Assembly: GCF_015291645.1 (NCBI RefSeq)
Contig: NZ_CP030055.1
Location: 6,138,001 to 6,202,000, forward strand
Origin: Bradyrhizobium sp. CCBAU 53340
GTDB lineage: Bacteria > Pseudomonadota > Alphaproteobacteria > Rhizobiales > Xanthobacteraceae
Length of the DNA: 64,000 bases
Direction of reading: 5' to 3'
Positions 9,963 to 21,385 of this stretch are shown here, in pieces; positions within the stretch are counted from its first letter, which is position 1; the number at the start of each line of letters is the position of its first letter. A program made the position numbers and the translations under genes. The notes under the pieces are model-generated. The model was not told the origin of the DNA. It worked only from the letters and a program-made list of their open reading frames with translations, and ran no database searches.

Positions 9963-11216
9963 TCAGGCAGGCTGTGCAACCGCTCGTGCGACCGGCTTCT
10001 CCACGATGGGGAGGTTGATCAGCGCCGAGAGCACGCCGAACAGGATCGAGAGCCACCAGATCGGCGTATAGGACCCGAATTTCTCGAAGACGATGCCCCC
10101 GAGCCAGACGCCGAGGAAGCCGCCGACCTGATGGCTGACGAAGGCGAAGCCATAGAGCGTGGCGAGCCAGCGCGTGCCGAACATCAGCGCCACCAGCGCG
10201 GAGGTCGGCGGCACCGTCGACAGCCAGGTCAGGCCGGAGATCGCGCCGAATGCGATGGCCGAGAACGGCGTGATCGGGAACGAGATGAAGGCGAGCGTTG
10301 CCAGCGCACGGGTGAAATAGATGGTCGAGAGGATGTAGCGCTTCGGCAAGCTATTCTGCAGATAGCCGACACTGAGCGAGCCCATGATGTTGAACAGGCC
10401 GATCGCCGCGATCACCCAGCCGCCGGTTTGCGTCGAGATGCCGCGATCGACCAGGAACGCCGGCAGATGCACGGTGATGAAGGCAAGCTGGAAGCCGCAG
10501 GTGAAGAAGCCGAGCACCAGCAGCACGTAGGAGCGGTGGCCGAAGGCTTCTGCCAGCGCCTTGGTGATGGTCTGTTCATCCGCAGGCGCCGCGTTTGTCG
10601 TGCTCGTGACCGGCGGCGTCGAGATTACCAGCGACAGCGGAATGATCAGGAGCATCAGGAAGCCGAATACGGTGAGCGCCTGCTGCCAGCCGAAATTGTC
10701 AATCAGCGCGACGCCGATCGGCGCGAACAGGAACTGGCCGAGCGAGCCCGCCGCAGTGCCGGCGCCGAGCGCAAGGCCGCGCTTCTCAGCCGGCAGGAGC
10801 TTGGTGAACGCCGACAGCACCAGGTTGAACGAGCAGCCGGCAAGACCAAAGCCGACCATGACGCCCGCGCCGATGTTGAGCGACATCGGCGTCGACGAAT
10901 AACGCATCAAGAGAAGACCACCGGCATAGAGCAGCGCGCCGACGCACATCACGCGGAACAAGCCGAAGCGATCGGCGACCGCGCCGGCGAACGGCTGGCC
11001 CAATCCCCACAACAGATTCTGAAAGGCGATGGCGAGGCCGAAAACGTCGCGGCCCCAGGAAAATTCATGGCTCATCGGCTGCACGAAGAAACCCAGCGCC
11101 GAGCGCGGACCGAAGCCGAGCATGCCGATCGCGCAACCGCAGAAGATGATGACGGCCGGGGTGCGCCAGTTGGAGGAACGTGAGGCCGGACCGAGTTCGC
11201 CCGCTTGTATCGACAT
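9963..11216 (-). CDS. MFS transporter (monocarboxylate/oxalate-formate-like)
   Basis: A 417-residue protein with twelve predicted membrane helices in two six-helix halves and a central polar loop (STPPVTSTTNAAPADEQ). The first loop region RSALGFFVQPMSHEFSWGRDVFGLA and the segment QPFAGAVADRFG resemble MFS carriers annotated as monocarboxylate or oxalate/formate-type transporters. Substrate is not determinable from sequence. It is divergent from nadA across a 329-bp region that holds two palindromes; the nearer palindrome centre is about 225 bp from this start. A link to NAD precursors is only a positional hint. Confidence 0.85.
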   Translation of the reverse strand: MSIQAGELGPASRSSNWRTPAVIIFCGCAIGMLGFGPRSALGFFVQPMSHEFSWGRDVFGLAIAFQNLLWGLGQPFAGAVADRFGLFRVMCVGALLYAGGLLLMRYSSTPMSLNIGAGVMVGFGLAGCSFNLVLSAFTKLLPAEKRGLALGAGTAAGSLGQFLFAPIGVALIDNFGWQQALTVFGFLMLLIIPLSLVISTPPVTSTTNAAPADEQTITKALAEAFGHRSYVLLVLGFFTCGFQLAFITVHLPAFLVDRGISTQTGGWVIAAIGLFNIMGSLSVGYLQNSLPKRYILSTIYFTRALATLAFISFPITPFSAIAFGAISGLTWLSTVPPTSALVALMFGTRWLATLYGFAFVSHQVGGFLGVWLGGIVFEKFGSYTPIWWLSILFGVLSALINLPIVEKPVARAVAQPA

Positions 11217-11431
11217 GGTGCTCCTCCTCGCCCTCTTGCGGACTGCAAATCGGCGGCCGCCGTTGAGCCGTTTAATGCAAATGCATGAAAATCAAAAATC
11301 AAAAATGATTGCGTTCCACGAAGGGCTCCTGCGGGAGCTTTGCGTTTCACGGTGCTGTCCGGCGCAACTGGACCTGACGAAATTGTGTGCGGCGAGACCT
11401 AGCGGGTTTTCGAACCGCGTGTTATCTTGGA

Positions 11432-11450
11432 TTTGCTCAGATTGAGTATA
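11432..11450. promoter_or_regulatory. putative NadQ operator, upstream copy
   Basis: A 19-bp near-palindrome TTTGCTCA-GAT-TGAGTATA. It has the same half-site design and three-base spacer as the copy at 11504-11522. Its centre (11441) is 72 bp from the other, close to seven helical turns. Position in front of nadABC, plus an NadQ-like protein at the window start, suggests it is the binding site of the NAD regulator. Confidence 0.6.
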
Positions 11451-11503
11451 TATAGCCCAGGCGAAACCCTCCGGCCTTTCGGCGGGATTTCTCAGGCGTC
11501 ATA

Positions 11504-11522
11504 TATACTCACAATGAGCATA
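11504..11522. promoter_or_regulatory. putative NadQ operator, nadA-proximal copy
   Basis: A 19-bp near-palindrome TATACTCA-CAA-TGAGCATA, ending 23 bp before the nadA start codon. Half-sites match those of the copy at 11432-11450 (consensus TWTRCTCA-N3-TGAGYATA from the two). Its position would block transcription of nadABC if occupied. Confidence 0.65.
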
Positions 11523-11545
11523 AATGACACGCGCGGGAGGCTTCG

Positions 11546-12649
11546 ATGCCAATCATTGAAATTTACGGCCCTGACGATCTTGCAGACCGGCCGCCGGGCC
11601 AAACCACCTCTTCCCCTGCCGCACCGGCGCGAACCGGACCCGCGCGACAGATGCCCTCGCTGGAATGGACTCCAGAGGTGGAGCGGGCCACCGCGCCGAT
11701 CTACGAGCGTGTCAGGCACGTGATCCCGCCGATCGAGTGGCCGCTGATGGCGCCGACGATCCACGCAATCAACCAGCTCAAGCGCGCGCGCAACGCGGTC
11801 ATCCTCGCACACAACTACCAGGCGCCGGAGATCTTTCATGGCGTCGCCGACATCGGCGGCGATTCGCTCCAGCTCGCCGTCGAGGCCACCAAGGTGAAGG
11901 CCGACATCATCGTCCAGTGCGGCGTGCACTTCATGGCGGAGACGTCGAAGCTGCTCAACCCGGACAAGACGGTGCTGATCCCTGATACACGTGCCGGCTG
12001 CTCGCTGGCCGCCAGTATTACCGGCGCCGACGTCCGCCTCCTCCGCGAAAAATTTCCCGGCGTGCCTGTGGTCGCTTACGTCAACACCTCCGCGGAGGTG
12101 AAGGCCGAGGTCGACATCTGCTGCACGTCTTCGAATGCGGTGCAGGTGGTAGAGAGCCTGAACGCGCCAAGCGTGATCTTCCTGCCCGACCGCTATCTGG
12201 CGACCTATGTCGCCTCGAAGACCGACGTGAAGATCATCGCCTGGAAGGGCGCGTGCGAGGTGCATGAGCGCTTCACCGGCGAGGAGCTGCGCGCCTTCCG
12301 CAACGCCGATCCCTCCGTGCAGATCATCGCGCATCCGGAATGCCCGCCTGATGTGCTGGCGGAGGCCGACTTCACCGGCTCGACCGCGCACATGATCAAC
12401 TGGGTCCGCGCCAGGCGCCCGAAGCGCCTGGTGATGATCACGGAATGCTCGATGGCCGACAATGTGCGCGCCGAGCTGCCCGACGTGGAGATGCTGCGTC
12501 CCTGCAATCTCTGCCCGCACATGAAGCGCATCACCCTGTCCAACATTCTCGAGAGCCTGCTGACGCTGGGTGAGGAAGTCACGATCGATCCGGCGCTTGC
12601 GGAACGGGCGCGGCGCTCGGTCGAGCGGATGATCAATTTGAAGAATTGA
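11546..12649 (+). CDS. nadA: quinolinate synthase A
   Basis: A 367-residue protein. NadA condenses iminoaspartate with dihydroxyacetone phosphate to quinolinate, the second step of de novo NAD synthesis, using a 4Fe-4S cluster. Cluster-ligand cysteines are visible at 125 ([10 protein letters not shown]), 192/193 (DICCTSS) and 320/323 (RPCNLCPHM). The substrate-binding segments AHNYQAPEI and GDSLQLA are present. About 60 residues precede the conserved core and form an N-terminal extension common in rhizobia. The start at 11546 has GGGAGG eight bases upstream. It is the first gene of nadA-nadB-nadC and probably repressed through the two palindromes upstream. Confidence 0.97.
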   Translation: MPIIEIYGPDDLADRPPGQTTSSPAAPARTGPARQMPSLEWTPEVERATAPIYERVRHVIPPIEWPLMAPTIHAINQLKRARNAVILAHNYQAPEIFHGVADIGGDSLQLAVEATKVKADIIVQCGVHFMAETSKLLNPDKTVLIPDTRAGCSLAASITGADVRLLREKFPGVPVVAYVNTSAEVKAEVDICCTSSNAVQVVESLNAPSVIFLPDRYLATYVASKTDVKIIAWKGACEVHERFTGEELRAFRNADPSVQIIAHPECPPDVLAEADFTGSTAHMINWVRARRPKRLVMITECSMADNVRAELPDVEMLRPCNLCPHMKRITLSNILESLLTLGEEVTIDPALAERARRSVERMINLKN

Positions 12650-12666
12650 GGGCGAGCAACACACAC

Positions 12667-12700
12667 AGCCGTCGTCCCGGCGAAGGCCGGGACGACGGCT
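12667..12700. repeat. perfect palindromic element between nadA and nadB
   Basis: A 15-bp perfect stem (left arm AGCCGTCGTCCCGGC) with a four-base GAAG loop, in the 70-bp gap between nadA and nadB. The core GTCGTCCCGGC...GCCGGGACGAC recurs at 55679-55805. In the nad mRNA it would form a strong hairpin without a U-run, so it could tune the nadA/nadB ratio or protect mRNA rather than terminate. Confidence 0.8.
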
Positions 12701-12719
12701 GAGAAACTTGGAAAGAGCC

Positions 12720-14330
12720 ATGACAACAACCAACATCCACAACCTCACCCGCTCCACCGACGACGTCGTCATCGTCGGCGGCGGCCTCGCCGGATTGTTC
12801 TGCGCACTGAAGCTTGCGCCGCGGCCGGTGACGCTGATCTCGGCCGCACCGCTCGGACAGGGCGCCTCCTCCGCATGGGCGCAAGGCGGAATCGCGGCCG
12901 CTGTGGCCGAAGGCGATACTCCCGAAGCGCATGCCGCGGATACCATCGCGGTCGGCGGCGGCATCGTCGATGAAGCGGTCGCGCTTGGCATCGCGCGCGA
13001 GGCGGGCGTGCGGATTCACGATTTGCTCGCCTATGGCGTGCCGTTCGACCGCGATCTCGAAGGCCGGCTTGCCGTGGGACGGGAAGCCGCGCATTCGGCG
13101 CGCCGCATCGTGCATGTGCGCGGCGACGGCGCGGGCGCGGCGATCATCGCCGCGCTGAGCGAGGCCGTGCGCCGCACGCCGTCGATCCGCTTGATCGAAG
13201 GTTTTGTCGCCGAAGCGCTGCTGACCGAGGACAGCGCGGTCACCGGACTTCATCTGCGCGAAGCCGGCAAGTTTGCAGCAAAGCCGGTGGTGATCGCCTC
13301 GCGCGCGGTCGTGCTCGCGACCGGCGGTATCGGCCATCTCTACGCCGTCACCACCAATCCGGCCGAGGCCAATGGATCGGGCCTTGCGATCGCAGCCCGC
13401 GCCGGCGCCGTGATTGCCGATCCCGAATTCGTGCAGTTCCACCCGACCGCGATCATGGTCGGCCGCGACCCGGCACCACTCGCAACCGAGGCACTGCGCG
13501 GCGAAGGCGCCACGTTGATCAACAGCGAGGGCGATCGCTTCATGCGCGCGCAGCATCCGCTCGCCGAGCTCGCACCACGCGACATCGTGGCCCGTGGCGT
13601 CTTCGCCGAGATCGCAGCAGGGCGCGGCGCCTTCCTCGATGCGCGGCAAGCGCTCGGCACACGCTTCGCCGAGAAATTCCCGACGGTGCATGCAAGCTGC
13701 ATCGCCGCCGGTATCAATCCGGCAACGCAAATCATCCCGATCGCGCCGGCCGTGCATTATCACATGGGCGGCATCGCGGTGGACGCACGTGGCCGCAGCT
13801 CGATCGACGGGCTCTGGGCCGGCGGTGAGGTCTCGTCCACCGGCATGCATGGCGCCAACCGGCTTGCGTCGAATTCGCTGCTCGAAGCTGTGGTCTATGC
13901 CGCGCGCATCGCCGACGACATCGCTGGCCGGGCGATCCCCTCGCCTGCCCGCCTCCCCGAAGCGCTGGTGACGCCGCGCGGCGGTGCGCCGGATGCAGCC
14001 ACACTAAAGCATCTGCGCATGATGATGAGCGCGCATGTCGGCGTGATCCGCGATCGTGACGGGCTTGCGGAGGCCGTACGCAGCTTCGCCGCACTCGAGC
14101 ACACGGCCACCAGCACCGTCGTCCGCAACATGGCGACAGCGGCACTGCTCGTGGCATCCGCTGCGTGGAGCCGGCGCGAGAGCCGCGGCGCACACTTCCG
14201 CTCTGACCATCCTGCGGATGTGCCCGCGCTGGCACAGAGAACGATGACGACGCTCGCAGCCGCGCGCGAGGTTGCGGATGAACTCACTGCCCGTTCAGCA
14301 CCGCGAATCGCGCAAACGATGATTGCCTGA
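12720..14330 (+). CDS. nadB: L-aspartate oxidase
   Basis: A 536-residue flavoprotein that oxidises L-aspartate to iminoaspartate, the first step of de novo NAD synthesis. It shows the FAD-binding [14 protein letters not shown] near the N-terminus, the [13 protein letters not shown] segment of the succinate dehydrogenase/fumarate reductase/NadB family, QFHPTAIM in the capping region, and [22 protein letters not shown] before the helical C-terminal domain. The ATG at 12720 with GGAAAG upstream is preferred over a TTG at 12708. The product iminoaspartate is unstable, so co-expression with nadA (70 bp upstream) and nadC (10 bp downstream) makes sense. Confidence 0.97.
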   Translation: MTTTNIHNLTRSTDDVVIVGGGLAGLFCALKLAPRPVTLISAAPLGQGASSAWAQGGIAAAVAEGDTPEAHAADTIAVGGGIVDEAVALGIAREAGVRIHDLLAYGVPFDRDLEGRLAVGREAAHSARRIVHVRGDGAGAAIIAALSEAVRRTPSIRLIEGFVAEALLTEDSAVTGLHLREAGKFAAKPVVIASRAVVLATGGIGHLYAVTTNPAEANGSGLAIAARAGAVIADPEFVQFHPTAIMVGRDPAPLATEALRGEGATLINSEGDRFMRAQHPLAELAPRDIVARGVFAEIAAGRGAFLDARQALGTRFAEKFPTVHASCIAAGINPATQIIPIAPAVHYHMGGIAVDARGRSSIDGLWAGGEVSSTGMHGANRLASNSLLEAVVYAARIADDIAGRAIPSPARLPEALVTPRGGAPDAATLKHLRMMMSAHVGVIRDRDGLAEAVRSFAALEHTATSTVVRNMATAALLVASAAWSRRESRGAHFRSDHPADVPALAQRTMTTLAAAREVADELTARSAPRIAQTMIA

Positions 14331-14340
14331 AGGAAATCCC

Positions 14341-15219
14341 ATGATCACCCCGACCTCCCTGCTCTATCCCGACGCCTTCCTCTCGCCCCTTGCCATCGAC
14401 GAAGCCGTGCATCGCGCACTCGATGAGGATCTCGGCCGCGCCGGCGACATCACATCGTTCGCGACGATCCCTGAGGCGACCAAGGCGCAGGCGGTCCTGG
14501 TCGCGCGTCAGGCCGGCATCATCTCCGGCCTGCCGCTCGCGCTGGCGACGCTGCAACGACTATCGCCCGACATCGAGGTGCGCGCGCATGTCCGCGACGC
14601 CGCGCGCGTGGTCCGCGGGCAGCAGGTGCTCACGATCTCCGGCCCCGCTCGCGCCATTCTCACCGCGGAACGGACCACACTGAATTTCGTCGGCCGCCTC
14701 TCGGGAGTCGCCACGCTCACGGCCGACTACGTCGCACGCACCGAGGGCACCAAGATGCGCATCTGCTGCACGCGAAAGACCACGCCTGGATTGCGCGCGC
14801 TGGAGAAATACGCGGTGCGTTGCGGCGGCGGCTTCAACCACCGCTTCGGTCTCGACGATGCCATCCTGATCAAGGATAATCACATCGCGGTCGCCGGCGG
14901 CATCCGCCCCGTGCTGGAGCGCGCCCGCGCCCATGCCGGCCATCTGGTCAAGATCGAAATCGAGGTGGATACGCTGGCGCAGCTGCGCGACGTGCTCGCC
15001 ACGGACCTCGCCGATGCGGTGCTGCTCGACAACATGGACATCGCGACGCTGCGCGAGGCTGTGCGAATGGTGGAGGGCCGCCTGAAGCTGGAAGCCTCCG
15101 GCGGCGTCACGCCGGACTCGATTGCGGCAATCGCCGCGACCGGTGTCGACTACGCTTCATCGGGCGCGCTGACGCATTCGGCGCCGAATTTCGACTGCGC
15201 TCTGGATATCGAGATGTGA
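14341..15219 (+). CDS. nadC: nicotinate-nucleotide pyrophosphorylase (carboxylating)
   Basis: A 292-residue quinolinate phosphoribosyltransferase. It converts quinolinate and PRPP to nicotinate mononucleotide, CO2 and pyrophosphate, completing the nadABC pathway. Family marks are [17 protein letters not shown], the [17 protein letters not shown] segment and [13 protein letters not shown], then the barrel end [23 protein letters not shown]. The ATG at 14341 follows AAGGAAA; an upstream in-frame TTG (14323) would overlap nadB and is not needed. Last gene of the operon; followed by hairpin repeats. Confidence 0.97.
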   Translation: MITPTSLLYPDAFLSPLAIDEAVHRALDEDLGRAGDITSFATIPEATKAQAVLVARQAGIISGLPLALATLQRLSPDIEVRAHVRDAARVVRGQQVLTISGPARAILTAERTTLNFVGRLSGVATLTADYVARTEGTKMRICCTRKTTPGLRALEKYAVRCGGGFNHRFGLDDAILIKDNHIAVAGGIRPVLERARAHAGHLVKIEIEVDTLAQLRDVLATDLADAVLLDNMDIATLREAVRMVEGRLKLEASGGVTPDSIAAIAATGVDYASSGALTHSAPNFDCALDIEM

Positions 15220-15247
15220 GAGGAGGAGGCACCGAAGCTTCCTCAGC

Positions 15248-15333
15248 GTCATGGCCGGGCTTCGTCCCGGCCATCCACGTCTCGCCACGCCGCACGAAGA
15301 ACGTGGATGCCCGGGACAAGCCCGGGCACGACG
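15248..15333. repeat. double-hairpin repeat in the nadC/SleB convergent gap
   Basis: Two hairpins, ATGGCCGGG-CTTCGT-CCCGGCCAT and GCCCGGG-ACAA-GCCCGGGC, linked by a CCACGT...ACGTGG inverted pair. A related single hairpin is at 59658-59702. It lies between convergent genes and may end both transcripts, but there is no clear U-run. Confidence 0.65.
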
Positions 15334-15350
15334 ACCGTTTGCTAAGACGC

Positions 15351-16811
15351 CTACCGCCGCTCGGTCACGCCCATCTCGGCAGAGCTCTTGGCCTCCTGGA
15401 CGAGCTCGGCCGAGAGCGCGGCGGTCTGCGCCGGCGTGCCCCAGCTCGGCTCCTCGCTACCGTCGCCCCAATTGCGCGGCCTGTAGAAGGTGTGCACGCC
15501 GAATTTGTACATCTTCTTCATCTCGGCGACCCAGGACGGGCGCACCCAATAGGCGTGGTAGTGCGTCGACTTGCCGACCTCGGGCAACCAGATCTGGCCG
15601 TCGAGCATCGCCTTCGAGATCTTCTTGGCGCGCTCCCACATCTCGGGCTCGCGGATCACGTCGGGATTGTTGTCGCAGGCGAAGGTGAACTGGCAGGCGA
15701 AGTGACGATACTTGTTCTGGTAGACCACGCCGCACACCGTATCGGGATATTTGCCGGAAAATACGCGGTTCATCACGACCTGAGCGACCGCGATCTGGCC
15801 ACGCACGGCCTCGCCGCGGGATTCGAAATAGACCGCCTCGGCAAGGCACTTTTCCGACTTCGCACGTGACTTCTCGTCCAGCGCCAGGCGCTCGGCCGGC
15901 GATTTGGAACGCTGGTTGTCGGCGTTGACCTCGCCCTTCGGCGCAACGCTCTCGCCGCTCTCGGTCGCGTTTCCGACATCCTCGTTCGGCGGCGACAGCG
16001 AGGTCAGCTTCATGTCGGGATCGGGCATCACGATCAACGGCTCGGCGCCCGGCTGCCAGCTCTCGATGCTCTCGATGGCGCCACCGAGCGAGGAGCTGCC
16101 GAAGAACAGGTTCGAGGTCTTGACGCTGAAAGGATCGCGCGGCGGAGCGGCGACCGCCGCCTGCTTCGGTGCGTTGAGCGGCTGGGCTGCGAAGGACAGC
16201 GCATTGTCGTCGGCCTTCGGCGGATTGGCATATTGCGGCAGCGGCGGTGCGCGCATCGCCTCCTGGAGCTCCGGGTCGAGCGCTGCTGCGGATTCCGGCG
16301 ACATCGCCTGCGGCTGCGCGACGGGGAGCTGAACGGTTTTGGCGCCGAACACGGAACTATTCGAGGTCGCGGGATCCTGCTGCGCGGGCACATCGGCCGG
16401 CGCAGGCGTCTCCGGCACTGGCGCCGGCGTCACGATGGCGAGACGGTCGCCCTTCAGCGCGCGATCGACCTTGGGGAAATCGGAGGCCTGGTAGCGCGTC
16501 GGCGTCTGAAGCGCCGGGTTACGCGGGATCGAGCCGGTGACGTCGCGGCCATCGAGGCTTGCGAGACGCACCATCGCGCTTTGCGGCGCAGACGTCCCGA
16601 TCGGGCGCGAGAAACTGTAAGTAGCGAGTTGGATGGACGAAGCCGCAGAGAACACCTGCTTCTGCCAGCGCTCGGCGACGCCGGGCTGACGCGCCAGCAG
16701 CGAGCCTATGTCCTGATAGCCGATCTCTCGCGGCATCAGCGCGAAGACCAGGAGACCTAGTCCGAAGGACGCGAACCGCGCGCCCTTCGGATGGTTACGC
16801 AACACTGACAT
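15351..16811 (-). CDS. cell wall hydrolase, SleB family
   Basis: A 486-residue membrane-anchored or exported protein. A hydrophobic N-terminal segment (about residues 10-28, FGLGLLVFALMP) is followed by about 280 residues of low-complexity Pro/Ala/Ser-rich linker. The C-terminal hydrolase_2 (SleB) domain carries CLAEAVYFESRGE, with the presumed catalytic Glu, then GQIAVAQVVMNRV and CQFTFACD. SleB-type enzymes are lytic transglycosylase-like peptidoglycan hydrolases; in non-sporulating alphaproteobacteria they act in wall remodelling. The start at 16811 is the best ATG; an upstream TTG at 16868 is open. Convergent with nadC. Confidence 0.88.
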   Translation of the reverse strand: MSVLRNHPKGARFASFGLGLLVFALMPREIGYQDIGSLLARQPGVAERWQKQVFSAASSIQLATYSFSRPIGTSAPQSAMVRLASLDGRDVTGSIPRNPALQTPTRYQASDFPKVDRALKGDRLAIVTPAPVPETPAPADVPAQQDPATSNSSVFGAKTVQLPVAQPQAMSPESAAALDPELQEAMRAPPLPQYANPPKADDNALSFAAQPLNAPKQAAVAAPPRDPFSVKTSNLFFGSSSLGGAIESIESWQPGAEPLIVMPDPDMKLTSLSPPNEDVGNATESGESVAPKGEVNADNQRSKSPAERLALDEKSRAKSEKCLAEAVYFESRGEAVRGQIAVAQVVMNRVFSGKYPDTVCGVVYQNKYRHFACQFTFACDNNPDVIREPEMWERAKKISKAMLDGQIWLPEVGKSTHYHAYWVRPSWVAEMKKMYKFGVHTFYRPRNWGDGSEEPSWGTPAQTAALSAELVQEAKSSAEMGVTERR

Positions 16812-17113
16812 CGATACGCTCACGCTACGCTTACGCCAGTTTCGACCGAACCCAGTGCATCCGTGCAATTCGATCTTTATCGTGAGTATCTAATTTAGGT
16901 TGCTGGGGCGTTAATCGGCGTTGCGCGCAGGGCACACTCAAGCGACGTCAGGTGTTTTCACGGAGCGATGCTGCGCATTGGTAAATGCGGGCTCATCTGA
17001 AGCGGTAAACAATCGGTCAACGCGAATGGTGAAGGAACTCTAGATGGCGCGTATCAATACGGGACGCGCGCGGTTCCCTCCTTTGTCATTGCAAGCAGAC
17101 GCCTGTATTTCAC

Positions 17114-17237
17114 CGTCACCCTGAGGTGGCCGCTTCTTCAGCGGCCCTCGAAGGGCGACGGCCCGGCTGCATCTCGGCCGCTTCATCCTTCGAGGCTCCC
17201 GACACGGCGCTGCGCACCGCGCCGCTCAGGATGACGG
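17114..17237. repeat. dispersed repeat, family C copy 1
   Basis: About 124 bp beginning CGTCACCCTGAGGTGGCCGC and ending CTCAGGATGACGG. Internal blocks CGAAGGGCGACGGCCCGGCTGCATC and CATCCTTCGAGGCTC recur, reverse-complemented, at 28223-28379. Terminal CCTGAGG/CTCAGGATGACGG arms are inverted. No coding capacity. Confidence 0.75.
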
Positions 17238-17285
17238 AGCAAACAGCTGCGCGAACTCAATCACCGTGTGATCGCCTCAAATGAA

Positions 17286-17312
17286 AAGAGGCGGAGCCAA
17301 GCCCCGCCTCTT
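17286..17312 (-). terminator. ppdK rho-independent terminator
   Basis: A 9-bp perfect stem (AAGAGGCGG/CCGCCTCTT) with a 9-base loop, 27 bp past the ppdK stop. Read on the minus strand, the right-hand arm is followed by TTTTCATTT. Confidence 0.75.
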
Positions 17313-17338
17313 CCGCATCTCGTGTATATCGCCTCGGC

Positions 17339-20302
<2,964 letters not shown>

Positions 20303-20396
20303 AGCTTGCACACAACCTGCGAGAGGGACGGGAAATTGCGGGCCTTACACCATTTTGGGCGGGCCCGCGCAAGTCAGAGTTCCGGAAAATGAAGGC

Positions 20397-20552
20397 CTAG
20401 AGATGGAGCCACTTCAACAATCCGAGCCCGATCGCACCATTGAGGATGAGAAAGATCGCCACGATGAAGTTGAGAAGGCGCGGCATGATCAGGATGAGAA
20501 CGCCCGCAAGCAGCGACAGGAGCGGCGAGATGTGGGCGACGGTGAGGTGCAT
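20397..20552 (-). CDS. DUF3096 family small membrane protein
   Basis: A 51-residue open frame: MHLTVAHISPLLSLLAGVLI, a second hydrophobic stretch containing MPRLLNFIVAIFLILNGAI, and a KWLHL end. This is the two-helix hairpin layout of DUF3096. GGAAAG lies seven bases before the ATG. Function is unknown; these proteins are small inner-membrane proteins. It is divergent from the DUF1236 gene and lies 94 bp upstream of ppdK on the same strand, so a shared transcript with ppdK is possible. Confidence 0.85.
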   Translation of the reverse strand: MHLTVAHISPLLSLLAGVLILIMPRLLNFIVAIFLILNGAIGLGLLKWLHL

Positions 20553-20778
20553 GAATTATCTTTCCGTGGGATGAGGCGAATCGCGGCGGGATGATAGCGG
20601 AGCCGGTTTCGCCCGTAGAGACGCACAAGGACTGATCCCGGTTCCCGGCTTCGCGAAAACTGCCCGAAATTGCCGCGTATGCGGCAAGGCTTTTTCCGGA
20701 ACATCACGCGCAGCGCAGCATTGGCAACCGGTCGCGCCAGTGGCGCTTCCCCGTCAAGCCACGTCGAAGGAGTTGTCC

Positions 20779-21132
20779 ATGCGAAACAGGATTCTCGCCC
20801 TTGCAGCGCTCGCGGCCGCGATTGGCTCGCCCGTCGCAGCGCAGGCGCAAACCGGGATCACAGTGGGACGCGCGCCGGCTGTGGTCGATAGCGGTCCGAC
20901 GATTGCAGTCGAGCAGCGGCCGGCTTTCCGTGACTATGTCATCGAGCAGCGAGTCCCTGCCTTCAGCATTCCCGATCGCGTCGTGGTCGGTGCCACCTTA
21001 CCTGAAACCGGCATCACCTATTATGACGTGCCGCAACGTTTCGGCGCCACGACCTATCGCTACACGGTCGTGAACGGCGAGACGGTGCTGGTCGAGCCGC
21101 GCTCGCGGCGCATCGTCGAGGTGATGGACTAG
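20779..21132 (+). CDS. DUF1236 family periplasmic protein
   Basis: A 117-residue protein. The signal peptide MRNRILALAALAAAIGSPVAAQA is cleaved near AQA-QT. The mature part has the DUF1236 pattern: VIEQRVPAFSIPDRVVVGATLPETG, then YYDVPQRFG and a C-terminal YTVVNGETVLVEPRSRRIVEV segment with a YRY strand pair. The family is common in Bradyrhizobium and has no known function. The start at 20779 has AAGGAG at a good distance; the longer frame from 20740 lacks this support. A strong terminator lies 76 bp downstream. Confidence 0.88.
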   Translation: MRNRILALAALAAAIGSPVAAQAQTGITVGRAPAVVDSGPTIAVEQRPAFRDYVIEQRVPAFSIPDRVVVGATLPETGITYYDVPQRFGATTYRYTVVNGETVLVEPRSRRIVEVMD

Positions 21133-21208
21133 GACATGTTGCCGTTCAACTAGATGTCCGGCGCGCCACATCAATCAGGCTGGCGCTAGCAGTGTAATCG
21201 GACATCAG

Positions 21209-21249
21209 GCCCCGCCCGGTCTTCCCCCCGCCGGGCGGGGCATTTTTTT
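21209..21249 (+). terminator. rho-independent terminator after the DUF1236 gene
   Basis: An 11-bp perfect GC stem (GCCCCGCCCGG/CCGGGCGGGGC) with an 11-base loop, followed by A and seven T. Confidence 0.9.
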
Positions 21250-21250
21250 G

Positions 21251-21365
21251 TGTCCCGGGCAAGCAAAGCGCGACCCGGGACCCAGAAGCCGCGAGCAAGC
21301 GGCCAGCATGGGCCCCGGCTCTGCAGCGCACCGCTCAAGAAGCGCTGCGCTGCGTCCGGGGCACG
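21251..21365. repeat. dispersed repeat, family D copy 1
   Basis: About 115 bp from TGTCCCGGGC to GTCCGGGGCACG. The blocks GGCCCCGGCTCTGCAGCGCAC and GCGCTGCGCTGCGTCCGGGG are shared with 50325-50463. Ends are inverted (GTGTCCCGG/CCGGGGCAC). It lies 20 bp past the glyS stop. Confidence 0.75.
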
Positions 21366-21385
21366 AGAGCGTCTCTTACCGCGCC

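Larger units (their letters stand above)
11217..11545. promoter_or_regulatory. divergent MFS/nadA intergenic region
   Basis: 329 bp without a gene. The left half (11217-11430) holds an A-rich stretch (AAAATCAAAAATCAAAAATG near 11286-11307) and a TGCAAATGCA pair but no structure I can assign. The right half holds two 19-bp palindromes of the same design (11432-11450 and 11504-11522), annotated separately. GGGAGG at 11532-11537 is the ribosome binding site of nadA. I cannot place -35/-10 boxes confidently; TATACT at 11504-11509 inside the second palindrome could serve as a -10. Confidence 0.6.
16812..17338. other. intergenic region between SleB-like gene and ppdK
   Basis: 527 bp without a gene. 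The part next to the SleB-like gene (about 16812-17113) should contain its promoter, but I see no convincing boxes. The middle holds a dispersed repeat (17114-17237). The end holds the ppdK terminator hairpin (17286-17312). No RNA gene was recognised. Confidence 0.6.

Noticed and set aside
9393..11183. 596-residue plus-strand open frame
   Set aside because: Antisense to AcuI and the MFS gene, which have complete family motifs.
15248..15333. attachment site or phage remnant at the nadC end
   Set aside because: The inverted hairpins are a dispersed repeat (related copy at 59658) and no integrase is nearby.
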